Shown here: one piece after another, positions 10,141 to 20,370 of the stretch
How the letters are laid out: each line of letters begins with the position of its first letter
Position numbering within the stretch: the first letter of the stretch is position 1
Source: Bidens hawaiensis
Lineage: Eukaryota; Streptophyta; Magnoliopsida; Asterales; Asteraceae
Direction: 5' to 3'
Assembly (NCBI GenBank): GCA_021521415.1
Contig: JAIQDT010001111.1
Coordinates: forward strand, 434,001-498,000
Length of the DNA: 64,000 nucleotides
Notes under the pieces: model-generated
Database searches by the model: none
The model's input: the letters and a program-made list of their open reading frames with translations, nothing else
Told to the model about the DNA's origin: nothing
Translations under genes and position numbers: made by a program

Positions 10141-11053
10141 TGTTTTGGATAAAAATCAGTTAAGGATCAAGTATCCAAATCTGTGAAGTGAGGTAAGGTG
10201 CTAATTTGATAATGACAAATGAGTAATCGTAATATTGGTGAACACAGAGGTTTGATCACGAGGGAAAAGCCCTTAATTAAGATAGTCTTACTTCGGTCAA
10301 AACTTATCAAGGAAATCTTTGGTAAAATAGCTCCGGTCAAGGATTAATGAGATAATCTTTGGTCGAATTACTTTAGCCAATGATCAACAAGGTAATCTTT
10401 GGTCGATGAGTATATAATTATCGTGGTCTCCGGCACAAAAACCCCCCGGATGGTGAAAACTATCACCGTCGACTTTATTGATGATAAATATCGGGTTACA
10501 AATGGTTGTAGAGACTAGATCGATGTTACAATAATCACTAACGTGTATAGAGAGAATTATGATTTCTGCTCTGAGTGTGTGTAATACAATGTGTTTTCCT
10601 ACTCGATCATACTCAAATATATAAGGAAAAAGTAATTAACAAACTTAACAAATTCATCCTATAAATCCGCTAGTCTTCCATTCCTCACCAACGTGCTCTT
10701 TGACCACGTGCTGATAGCCACTTACTAGCGAACAAAGCGGTAGACCAGGTCTAGATACCGTTGTTATTGTTTAAACGTCAATCTTCTAGAAAGTTCGTCC
10801 ATAATCAGCTATGTTGAATTAGGATCCTAGATCCATGTTCCAGCTATAGGATGTCCCATGAGGATAATTGATGCAAGTTCGTCTTAAAGTTGATATACCT
10901 GTCTAACACATCACCATACTAAACGCAATCATTAGTAAACAAACAATACCGAGGATCGTCGATCCTTTACATCCTGATGTATATTTCAAGGATAAACTAT
11001 CCATAAGACAGTCAAGGATAAAGGATCCTCAGTATAAAAATCGTGACCTAACA
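10141..11053 (-). repeat. Tat copy A 5' LTR (913 bp)
   Basis: In + orientation it begins TGTTTTGG and ends CCTAACA. On its own strand it has a TATA box (CCTTATATATTTG, 10614-10626) and upstream of that the composite CACGTGGTCAA (10700-10710). It contains several AGGATCCT-type motifs. Length and sequence are close to the 899-bp LTRs of copy B. Confidence 0.85.
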
Positions 11054-11070
11054 ATCATGAGGTTGAAGTT

Positions 11071-11610
11071 TTTAATACCGTTTTGGATATACAAATTCAA
11101 GAAGTTGGAAATATATTTAGTGAGGTCTCAACTAGTTTGATAGAAAATATTTCCAATTTAAATACTTGTGATTCATTTTCTAAGTTTGACATATCGAAGA
11201 TAGTGGCATTTTCTAATATGTATCCGAATGCCTTTAGTAATGAAGAAAGAAGGTGTATTTCGGGTGATCTTACGACCTTTTATCACACATTAAATGAAGA
11301 TGATAAATTTGCAAAATTGGGGGGAATGTGTTACATTGCACGCGTAATGGTGGAAACCGGATAACACGCCACTTTTCCTTTGGTTTATCGTATGCTGAAG
11401 CTAGCGTTGGTTTTACCAGTTGCAACCACAACCGATGAATATGTTTTTCTAAAATGAAGCTTATCAAGACGGATTTGCTCAATCGAATGGGTGATGAGTA
11501 TTTGAACAATGCTTTAATTTGTATGGTTGAAAGAGAAACTCTTGATAAAGTAAAAGAAGAGGATCTAATGGCTCGATTTCAAGCTTTTAAAAACCAATTG
11601 GAGAATATGC
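11071..11610 (+). pseudogene. hAT transposase C-terminal fragment
   Basis: Frame 11083-11364 (FSEVSTSLIENISNLN, CDSFSKFDISKIV, FYHTLNEDDKF) continues through LKLALVLPVATTT (about 11390-11430). After a frameshift come MKLIKTDLLNRMGDEYLN and ICMVERETLDKVKEEDL (11454-11600). This is the hAT dimerisation region of zinc-finger MYM-like (TTF-type) transposases. The N-terminal zinc finger and RNase H-like catalytic part are absent and at least one frameshift is present. It abuts the Tat copy A LTR at 11054 and reads in the opposite direction. Confidence 0.75.
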
Positions 11611-11640
11611 AGCCCATGTGTTTAAATTTATTTATCATCG

Positions 11641-12330
11641 TGTTTCTATTTTTGTTTAGTTTATATTGTATGAAATGCAGTTATAAAAAAAACTTTGGAC
11701 GTTACTTCTGACATTTGGTTCTAAATCCGGCACTGTATAGTTATGTAATATATAAAATTTGAACCCCTGTTATATTACACTTTCTCTCTCCAAAATTAAA
11801 ATCAACCTTTTTTTTCTTTTATGTTTGGCTTTCTTGGACCCTATTAACTTTCACCAATCCAAGATTCATTGACTTCAAATGACCACATTGACTAGCCAAT
11901 TATATATCTAGCCATTGGCTTTTCATTCTAATTGCATATTAACTGATGAAGTAACCTACTAAACTGTATATTAACATGATTAGGTGATTAAGTAGTTGTT
12001 GACTTCTTATTTAACTAACTGTTTGTTTAAGTGATTAAATCATCTAAATTGAACATCTATCAAATTCATATTGTTGACTATAAAGCCAAATTGTTTACCT
12101 GAATTAACCATATAATCTAGATCCAAACATTTGATTTGCTCCAGTTAACTGTTAACGGGAAATTATAATTATATAACCAAGATCAAACACTTGATTGCTT
12201 TACTTAAATCTATATTCACACTAACCAATACCTACTAATTCAAATTGTATTGCTTTATCCTAACTTAATTCTGGCTCTATCAAACTAATTCTTGCTAACC
12301 AATACATAATAATTCAAACTGTGAAAAGAC
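11641..12330. other. AT-rich intergenic DNA
   Basis: No reading frame, RNA gene or element terminus seen. Repeated short words such as taactaatt suggest decayed non-coding DNA. Confidence 0.5.
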
Positions 12331-12635
12331 ACATACATATACATGCATTGACACACACACACACACACACATACATACATACATACATGGAAACATAGAC
12401 ACATACATGGACACAGATTCAATACACACACATACACATACATATACATAGGCATACACACAGATAACTATGAAAAGACACTCATGTCGTTGTACAACAC
12501 ACACAAATACATACACATACATATATAAATACATGTATACACACACATGCATGCATGCACATACATGCATACACACTAACCACATTGTCCTTCACACACA
12601 CATAAACACACGCATACATACATACATACACTCTG
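12331..12635. repeat. CA / TACA / CATG microsatellite block
   Basis: About 300 bp of imperfect dinucleotide and tetranucleotide repeats: (AC)n at 12351-12370, (ATAC)n at 12371-12390 and further mixed ACAC/ATACAT/CATG runs to 12635. The open frames on both strands here (many Val, Tyr, Cys or His, Thr) are repeat artefacts. Confidence 0.9.
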
Positions 12636-13168
12636 ATCGCACTATCATTTAAATTCAAAATCGTAAACCATTAACCACATTGTCGATATTGATCTTAAGC
12701 CATAAAGATTGATATTAAACCTAAACAATAAATATTGACAATGTCCTTAAACCATAAAGATTTTCATTCTACATGTGATCACCCTAAACCATAGAGATTC
12801 ACATTGTCCCTAAATCACAGTCCTTCTAAATTCAAAATAGGTTGTCATCCAACTTAACCCTAAACCATACCTAACATCACAATCATTGTGCACTGCTTAA
12901 CACCCATTGCACTTATAATGATCACACACACAATCCGTTATTCTATATAAAGATCACAACACCATTGCGTTTAACTATTTTATAAAGCAGTTTATCGTTA
13001 ATATAATTAAGCACATTTTACACAATAGTTCATTAGTTCTTAATATAATACATAACACTTAATTACTAGTTTACATAATACTGAAAACCTACTTATTAGT
13101 TGATACCAAAATACCTGATCATTAACAGTTAATATAACACAAGATACCTAATTCAAACTACTTAAAAA
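12636..13168. other. AT-rich intergenic DNA
   Basis: Contains degenerate copies of a short phrase (ccctaaaccata(a)agatt, 12660-12870), with no coding signal. Confidence 0.4.
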
Positions 13169-13283
13169 TTACTCTAGTTGGTCATGCCCTCCTGTAGCAA
13201 ACCTAATCGTGAAGATCTTGTTCAGCCATTCTTCACCAAATCCACCTTGAGGTGGTTCCAGTAGACATCGACCCACATTGCAC
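13169..13283 (-). pseudogene. Orphan terminal-exon-like segment
   Basis: On the - strand a good splice acceptor (TTACTTTTTTGTAG, ending 13284) is followed by 38 codons with mixed composition (EPPQGGFGEEWLNKIF, FATGGHDQLE) and a TAA at 13169-13171. I do not recognise the peptide. It could be the last exon of a captured or decayed host gene. Nothing upstream on the - strand within the window looks like its partner. Confidence 0.3.
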
Positions 13284-13396
13284 CTACAAAAAAGTAACAT
13301 AATCGCATTAGCTACTATTAATACTGGAATTATCATTAGCAAACTCAAATTGAACAATCGATTAACTAAACGAAAATGAACAATTGAAGCATTGGA

Positions 13397-13903
13397 TGTC
13401 ACACTCCCTGGGCCGAAGGCGGAAACGTCGGGGCGTGCATAGATTGAAATCATGCACATGCTATTAAAAGTAAAAACTCTTATTAAAATAAACCAACACA
13501 TTGTTTAAACCAAACATAATCCAAATAACAAGCAAGACATAACACATGATGTTTTTAAACTTCTAGGTCTGACACATCCCCTAAGTGATACTTCATGAAT
13601 CTTCATAACTTAATTTCCATCACCTAAAAACATGCAAGAGTTTCAACTAAAAATAGTTGGTGAGAACATAGGTTTTAGATTTAAAATAATAGAAAAATAT
13701 TTGTATGTTGAAAATATTCCATATGTGTTAAATTACTTGTATACTTTTGTGATTACAACCAAACCTCTAACATGATCAGCGAGTCGTCTAATCCACGATT
13801 AGACTATTATGTTTATTGTTTAAGGATCTCCGGGTTCTAAAAACATAGACCTCTACCCGAGGCTTGAGAGGGCGGGTCGGGCCAATAGATTTATCATCAT
13901 ACT
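13397..13903 (-). repeat. Older chromovirus-like LTR, 3' part
   Basis: On the - strand this ends ...GGGAGTGTGACA, like the GGGTGTGACA end of the young chromovirus LTR at 23756. It is interrupted by Tat copy D at 13904 and should continue at 53536. No primer site follows its 3' end, so it is a solo or truncated LTR. Confidence 0.45.
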
Positions 13904-14476
13904 TGTTTTGAATAAAAATCAACTAAGGATAATGTATCCAAATCCGTAATTGTGAGGTTTAGTGCTACGATGATGATAATGATTGTACGAACGAAATAAG
14001 GTTGAACAATGTGATTTGTTGAGAGGAAAAACCCTTTGATCTTGTTTAGATCAAAAGAAAAACACCCCGGGTGATGACAACGCGTCGATCACCAATTTAT
14101 TAATAAAAAAAGGTTACAAGTGTTTGGAGATTGTGATCGATATTACAATGATTGGTAGTGAGTAGAGAGAATTTTGAGTTCTGCTCTTAGTGTGTGTGTA
14201 TACAAGTGAGTCTAATCGATCATTATCTCAATGTTTATAAAGTAAATATCAACTAACAACATTTCCTAATAATCCGCCACTCGTCCATAGCTCCTCCAAC
14301 GTTCATTGACCACGTGCTTGGGAGCCTCCAGTAGCGAATTTTAAGGTAGACCGAGTCATAAAGTCGTTATACCTGGCTAACACATCACCATTCAAATACT
14401 GAGGATCCTTGATCCTTCATAACTTGAAACATATCTTAAGGATAATCTATCCACAAGAAAGTAAAGAATAAAATTC
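13904..14476 (-). repeat. Tat copy D 3' LTR (truncated)
   Basis: Aligns with the right LTR (52909-53530) from TGTTTTGA onwards but stops near 14476, about 45 bp short of the CCTAACA end. The polypurine tract and the leader of the antisense gene are also missing, so one deletion joined the LTR directly to the antisense gene's first exon. It retains TTGACCACGTG (14306-14316) and a - strand TATA box (CTTTATAAACA, near 14233-14243). Confidence 0.8.
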
Positions 14477-14523
14477 CTTGATCCTTCTTTCTCTTCATTA
14501 CATTTTCTTTCAATCATTTCTTC

Positions 14524-16115
14524 TATTTATGTATCCTCTTCCTCTTCTGAGCATACCGACCCCGACGAACTCAACTCGCAAGGTATCCTTGAAGCCCTGT
14601 CCTTCGAGATCTGTAAGTTTATGGACCCGGAGATTGATAATATCCGTTCACTTTTCCCGGCCAACACCGTTTTTCGACCCTTCGATTCCACAGGCCGTAA
14701 CGATCGTATCAACGAACTGGGTTTGTTTTCCGGCCCAACCATTCCTAATAGGTTTCAAATATCCTTTTCCTGAATTCACCCAAGGTTTTTTCACCTTGAC
14801 GGGAATCAGTTATATCTAGAACATGCCCATGTTATGGAGAGTTCTTCATACTGTTGAAAGGATAATCGAGGAAGAAGGTGTTGAGTTCGGCTTGTCGGAA
14901 TTAGCGTACCTGTACACCCTAGTTACCCACGGTTCCAAACATTTTGTTTTCAAATCGAAGCCTCGTCAAGTGATTACCATCTCCAAGGTTACTCAGAATG
15001 ACACACTTTGGAAGAATCAATTTTTCTTTGTAAAAAGGGATTCCATTCCGGGTGGACCCGACCTTCCCAAAAAGTGGATCCGAAAGGGTAGGATCTAGGA
15101 TCCTTAGGTAACCAAGGTAGGATATTCGATTCTTTTACTAATACTTTTCACTGCTTGTGTAGTTGAAAACATTGCTTTGTAGTAATCTGCCTGGAATTGA
15201 AGAGAGAATCAAGAAATTCTTGACACTGGATCCTACAATCAGAATATTTCAAGCTAGGTTTGTTGAAGCTTTTCAGGAGTCATATTCAGAATCAAACATG
15301 TTAAGTAAGTATCTTTACAACTAAATTCAATAATGATTAAAATATAATTGAAAACTTATCTGTGGATCCTTGTTTATAGGTGCTCAGAAGTCAGGGAAAT
15401 CCGCATCCAAGTTCTCACTCGAAGATATCGACTATATGTTTGCAAATAAGAAGACCTCCAAGTCCACTCCGATATCCGAACCTCATCCAGTCACAACCCG
15501 AGCCAAGTTAGGAGCTAAGAGGAAGAAGAGCTCCGAACTAGAGAACCCCTTTGACAATGAAAAACAGTTGCTCGAGATGCTAACCGTCGTAAGGATCCTT
15601 TATTCTCTTAACATTTGTTGATAGATTAAGGATTCTTCTGATCTAGTCTTACTTTCTTATACAGGCCATGAACTCTGCTCGAGGCCACCATGAGAGGATA
15701 GTTGGAGAATATGAGGAAACCCTTGCTAGGATGAGGTACATGGTCGCTGCTAAAGATAAGGCTCTCTCTAAAATGACCAAGGAGAAAAACACAGGCGGAG
15801 GATCATGCATCCACACTTGCGGTCCAAATGCAGGATGAGATCAATCTGGCTACCAACGAGGCAAAGATCTGGGTAGCTAAATCGGTTCTCCAAGCTAGGA
15901 TCAAGCTGGTAACTGAAGCTAATGACCCATCTTTTGACAAATCGTCATAGGACATCAAGCAGTGGAAGCAAGCCTTGTCTGACTTGGGTGGAGGTGAGGA
16001 TGAAGAGGAAGGTGAGATGGGTGATGCGAGCGGAGCATGTGTGAGTGGAGTGAATAATGCAGAGGAGGCTGAAGGAGAAAAGGAAGCAACCACGGAGGGT
16101 GAAGCAGCCGCGTAA
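14524..16115 (+). pseudogene. Antisense extra gene of Tat copy D (4 exons, broken)
   Basis: Homologue of the gene at 37422-39029, on the strand opposite to gag-pol. Exons: about 14524-15087, 15163-15304, 15380-15588 and 15665-16115. All introns are GT-AG (for example GTAAGTAT at 15305, TTATAG before 15380). Exon 1 has FEICKFMDPEIDNIRSLF and, after a shift, the YPFPEFTQ region, FGLSELAYLYTLVTHGS and LWKNQFFFVKRDSIPGG. Exon 3 carries SGKSASKFSLEDIDYMF and the basic AKRKKSSE; exon 4 is helical and acid-rich at the end. Breaks: one-base loss after the ATG, frameshift near 14735, TAG near 14817, a T insertion making TAG in exon 2, a frameshift near 15795 and a TAG near 15947. Confidence 0.7.
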
Positions 16116-16850
16116 ACGGGCGATGAAGGATATAGAAGACAAGGCCCGAGCCCGTTTTCTTTATTTTGTTTAATGATGTTTTTTATGAACATTGGTTATG
16201 GTTTGTATTAGGCAGTAGTAACTAAGGTAAAGGATCCATGATCCTTAAGACAATATGTGGGGGTAGCAAAGGTGGATGAATCCTCTGTTTGTGGGGATGA
16301 AACCTTTGGTGCCCCTGTTCTTTATTTTCCTACACGTATGAACAATTAGTACTACTTACTTAACCTGGGTGGATGGTCCATCTTTTGCATGGTGAAATCT
16401 GGGTTAAGAATTTTGGATAAGTCCACGTGACTTATGTTAATAATAATCTAAAACTTTTGACTATCTATTTGTTATTCATTATTTTGAAAGTTTATTTGAT
16501 ATAATCTTAGCTTTATTGAAAGTTTTAAGAAATATTCTTGAGTAAAAATTTTAGATAGAGTATCCTTATGAAAAATAATTATAAAAGTTTTAGGGTATGA
16601 TATACTTGTAGAAATGATTAGAAGAATTTAAATCCTTAAACAGAAAAGTTTATAAGGATCCTATCCAAACAAATAAAAATTTACAAGTAGAAACCATACC
16701 ATAAGGTCTAAGTAGACCTAAGTTACCATAAGTATAGACCTTCGGTGATCCTTGTAGAAATAAGTTAAGGATTTTGAATCCATAAGTCTTGATCTTCGTA
16801 ATTGAACTTAGAATATCTGTTGCAAGCAACTTATAAGATTAATCGGGATT
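16116..16850. other. Non-coding 3' region between antisense gene and integrase (copy D)
   Basis: AT-rich and homologous to 39030-39900 in copy B. No reading frame. Contains scattered GGATCC motifs. Confidence 0.6.
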
Positions 16851-16855
16851 AGACC

Positions 16856-17055
16856 CATTAAACTGGGGACAAGCCCAAATAATAAGCTGGGGACAAGCCC
16901 GCGCAATTGGGGACAAGCCCGTGAAACTAGGGACAAGCCCATGAGACTGGCGTTAAACTGGGGATAAGCCCAAATACTAGGGACAAGCCCAAACTGGGGA
17001 CTGTCCCAAGGATACGGATGTCAACTGGGGACTCTCCCAAACCGGGATTAGCCCA
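16856..17055. repeat. Minisatellite, CTGGGGACAAGCCCGTG unit (copy D)
   Basis: About eight to ten imperfect 17-25 bp units built on CTGGGGACAAGCCC, followed by variants CTGGGGACTGTCCC and CCGGGATTAGCCC. The same array is at 39905-40035 in copy B, so it belongs to the element. It lies between the 3' ends of two convergent genes, integrase and the antisense gene. Confidence 0.8.
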
Positions 17056-17451
17056 AACATGAGTGACATGAAAACGCCAAAAACTTAGCTAACATGAAAA
17101 TGTTAAAAACCTTTGTCTTGAGATAACGTGAAAACGTTGTAAACCGGTGGTATGGTACGTCTACCATAAATCGTAGGATCCTCCATATAGCCGAAAGCAA
17201 CGAAATTGTCAACCATTAAACGTGTAATGGTCCCGCTGCCCCAGACTATACGTTGGATAGCGTGCGCTCCTGGCGAGAGTGTAGAAACTCTAATTTATAA
17301 GAAAGGTGAAAACCTTTAAACCTTAGAGGATATGACCATCGGGGGTCATACCCAATCGTGGGCTAGGCCAAGGAAAATAGTAAAGTACCTTAAATATAAA
17401 GGAGAGGTGGTCAACCTCTTGATCATTGAACATCTTACTAACATCCTGCAT

Positions 17452-17772
17452 TAGGGATGGGCAAATTCGGGACTGAAACTGGTTGGTACCGGTACCGTAC
17501 CGGTACCGAAATCGGTACCGATTTGGTACCGTCGGTACCTAATCGGTACCAACGTTTTGGGTTTCGGTACCGGTACCGGTACGGTACGGACCGGTATTTC
17601 CCGAATTTTCCCGAAATTTTACCTTAAATACCGGTACCGTCCCGGTCCCGTACCGGTACCGGTACCGAACCGGTACCAAACCGAATATTTCGGTACCGGT
17701 ACCGGTACCAAGAATCCGCGATTTTCGGGACCGGTATCGGTCGGTACCGGTACGGTCCCGATCTCATCCCTA
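17452..17772. mobile_element. hAT-type MITE rich in GGTACC (321 bp)
   Basis: Flanked by the 8-bp duplication TCCTGCAT (17444-17451 and 17773-17780). Terminal inverted repeats read TAGGGATGGG and, from the other end, TAGGGATGAG; both features fit the hAT superfamily. The interior is largely GGTACC, GGTACCG and CGGTACCGGTACC in both orientations and can fold extensively. Copy B has the uninterrupted site (ATCCTGCATAG near 40370), which proves insertion. The 77-codon Gly/Thr/Val-rich frame inside is a repeat artefact. Confidence 0.85.
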
Positions 17773-17878
17773 TCCTGCATTGTTACTTAAAACTTGGAAA
17801 ACACAAGTGTTAAGAATATGTTATCCTTAAATAAGCAAAAATAAAAATGAATAAATGATTAGATAGATATTACCGATT

Positions 17879-19135
17879 TTAGGATCCTTGATCCTTTAAA
17901 GATACTTGATCCTCAGAGGATACTTGATCCTGATCAGAAAAAGTATTTCTTGAGGTGGATAGCATTCCATGCTCTTGGTAACATGTTGCCCCCTTTCCTG
18001 CTTCTAACTCGATCAGATAAGGACCTTCCCATTTTGGTGCTAACTTCCCATCAGCCGGATTGGTTGTGTTTTGGAAGGCTTTCCTCAAAACTAAATCTTC
18101 TTCTTGAAACCTTCTGATTATGATATTCTTGTTGTATGCCCCAGCTACCCTTTGTTGAGAAGCTGCCATTCTGATCTTGGCTAGGTCTCTGAGTTCTTCA
18201 ACAGTATCTAAGTCTTCAAGAAGGATTTCTTCATTGACCTCAGGATCACGGATGCTTGTTCTGGCTGTCGGAACCACCATTTATGTAGGGATAACTGCTT
18301 CTGATCCAAACACTAATGAGAAGGGTGTTTGGCCCGTTGCATTCTTGGGTGTTGTCCTGTCAGCCCAAAGAACATAAGGTAGCTCTTCAGCCCACTTTCC
18401 TTTCTTGGATCCTAACTTCTTTTTCAGGTTGTTGATGAGGATCTTGTTGCTTGACTCTGCTTGGCCATTTGCTTGAGGATGCGCTGGAGTAGATGTAATC
18501 ATCTTGAAGCCCCAACTGTCACAAAAGTTAGTGGTTCTTTTCCCGATAAACTGTGAACCATTGTTACAAATAATTTCTGAAGGAATGCCAAATCTAGTAA
18601 TAATATTTCTTTTAATGAAGGATATCACCTTTTTTTCACGGACTTGAATGAAAGCTTCTGTTTCTATCCACTTTGAAAAGTAGTCAGTCATTGCAAGCGT
18701 GAATATTTTTCCTCATGGTGCTTTAGGTAGCTTACCTACAATATCCATGCCCCATTTCATAAAAGGCCATGATGAGGATATAGGATACATAAGCTCTGCT
18801 GATTGATGTAGGATGTCCGCATGCCTTTGACAAGCATCACACTTCTTTGGGTATTCCATGGCATCTCTCTTCATTTTTGGCAAGAAATATCATGTTCTTA
18901 GAATCCTAGAAAACAGGGCTCTACCTCAAGTGTGATTACCACCTCTTGAATTTCAGGATCCTCGATACACCTCAAGTATGAACCTGCAAGAGATTTTCTG
19001 TACAACATATCATCTAATAAAATATATTGTGATACCTTGAGTTTGAAGAATTTCGGATTTTTCGTAGCTGGGATCTCTCCATCTTGAATGTATTTTTTGA
19101 TAGGGAGGATCCAGGATCCCTGGCTAGCTGAGGAT
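17879..19135 (-). pseudogene. Tat copy D integrase (left part of the split pol)
   Basis: Frames 18281-18691 and 17879-18280 match the copy B integrase: zinc-binding segment (CDACQRH near 18835), core ([21 protein letters not shown]) and C-terminal domain (AGAYNKNIIIRRFQEEDLVL). The second catalytic acidic position reads Asn (ICNNGSQF) where B has Asp. TAA interrupts at about 18281. A TGA at 18890-18892 lies at the RNase H-integrase junction. A deletion near 17985 removes part of the C-terminus. The upstream segment is cut at 19135 by LARD-1 and resumes at 35533. Confidence 0.8.
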
Positions 19136-20354
19136 TGTTGGGTCAAGAGTTTGACCCAAATGAGGAGATTTGACCTAAACGAAGAATATGGAAGATTGGA
19201 ATCTTCTCAACCTCCTCATAAACTGCTAAGTATTGAATCCGAGCACACCTTGGGTTCCGAGCAAGCTTTTACTTAGCCGAGTACGAGATTTTGCCTCCCG
19301 AGCAAGGTTTACTTCAAATAGTCTTCTTAAGTGGATATCCGGGTAAGGTATGCTATTTAGTGCATTCCCGAGTAAGGATCACTGATTTGGTATCTCCGAG
19401 CAAGGTTCACTTTGTCAAGCAGGTTTGTTCTTCAAAACCAAGTCTTTTACTCTTCCGAGTAAGGTTTGGTTAACCAAGTACAAGAAGCCAAGTAATTGGA
19501 AGACCGGGCAAGGTATTTATCAATAAGTATGGTCCGAGTATACTTGATGAGTTAAGGGAATATTTCTAAGTTATATCGAGTAAGGTTCAGCTCAAGCAAG
19601 GTACAGTGATTCCCGAGTACACTTTGCTAATAAGTTATTCAATGACAAAGAGCCGAACAGGATCATAGAAGAACAGGGTTGCTCGTAAGGAGTTGTCGGG
19701 AAAAGTCTGATAAATTCAAGAAGATTGAAGTCTACTCGGTGAGTATTTTACTTGGTAAAATATTCTTTAAGTAAAGTCTACCCGGAAACTGATCCCGAGT
19801 AACTTCTATGTTTACCAAGTCTGAAGGAAGGCCGAGTACACTGCGTACTCGAAGACTGAAGATTAATGAAAAGCCTACCCGGAAGACTTGTTTTACACTT
19901 AGTTTATTTTTGAATATGTATTATCGGATAGGGTTTCTAGAAGGAATGACAGCTGTCCTAGGTTGGCAGGCCTATAAATAGAATATTTAGGGCACGCCGC
20001 CAGGGAAGAGAGACATGAAAGAGAGAGACAAAGCACAATACGGATAAGACTAACTCATTTATTGAGAGAATATTGTGTGACGGATGTCTTAGGATTCCTA
20101 GAAAACCCTAAATTGATTATCCGTTTGTATGATTCTAATATGATATAAATGGAAATCTTTTGAGTGAATCCTGAATGTGCCTCTCTATCTTTGATTATTC
20201 ATTGCAACCGTATGTTTGTTATTGATTCCGCCTTTAACAAACGGATATCTTTCTAAATATAGCAACCCGTCATTAACTCTCTTGTCAACATGGTTAATCT
20301 GTGTGATTTATGACATGATTGATTAAGATCCAGCTGAGTGTTGAGGGACCGACA
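19136..20354 (+). repeat. LARD-1 5' LTR (1219 bp)
   Basis: TG...CA termini, with TATA box CCTATAAATAG at 19971-19981. Its U3 (19235-19640) holds about a dozen degenerate copies of CCGAG(C/T)AAGG spaced tens of bases apart. Same length as the 3' copy. Confidence 0.92.
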
Positions 20355-20356
20355 AG

Positions 20357-20370
20357 TGGTATCAGAGCAC
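20357..20370 (+). other. LARD-1 primer binding site
   Basis: GTGGTATCAGAGCA two bases after the LTR end. TGGTATCAGAGC is complementary to the 3' end of initiator tRNA-Met, the usual primer for plant LTR elements. Confidence 0.85.

Larger units (their letters stand above)
5711..11053 (-). mobile_element. Tat-lineage Ty3/gypsy element, copy A (truncated)
   Basis: The - strand order from right to left is 5' LTR (10141-11053), primer site (10121-10140), gag, protease, reverse transcriptase and the beginning of RNase H. The archaeal-type second RNase H, integrase, antisense gene and 3' LTR are missing: homology with copy B stops at 5711 (B equivalent near 42225). The protein types are Tat-like (VDGGS protease, YIDDMVVKSKK reverse transcriptase). 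Multiple frameshifts and stops split it into at least seven frames. Its LTR is close to that of copy B, so A and B belong to one subfamily. Confidence 0.85.

Noticed and set aside
11083..11711. Host gene encoding a zinc-finger MYM-like protein
   Set aside because: Only the hAT dimerisation region is present and it is frameshifted; it is a transposase relic.
12295..12652. Cys/Val/Tyr-rich and His/Thr-rich frames on opposite strands
   Set aside because: Artefacts of the CA/TACA microsatellites.
17557..17790. 77-codon Gly/Thr/Val-rich frame
   Set aside because: It is the translation of the GGTACC-rich interior of a MITE, not a gene.
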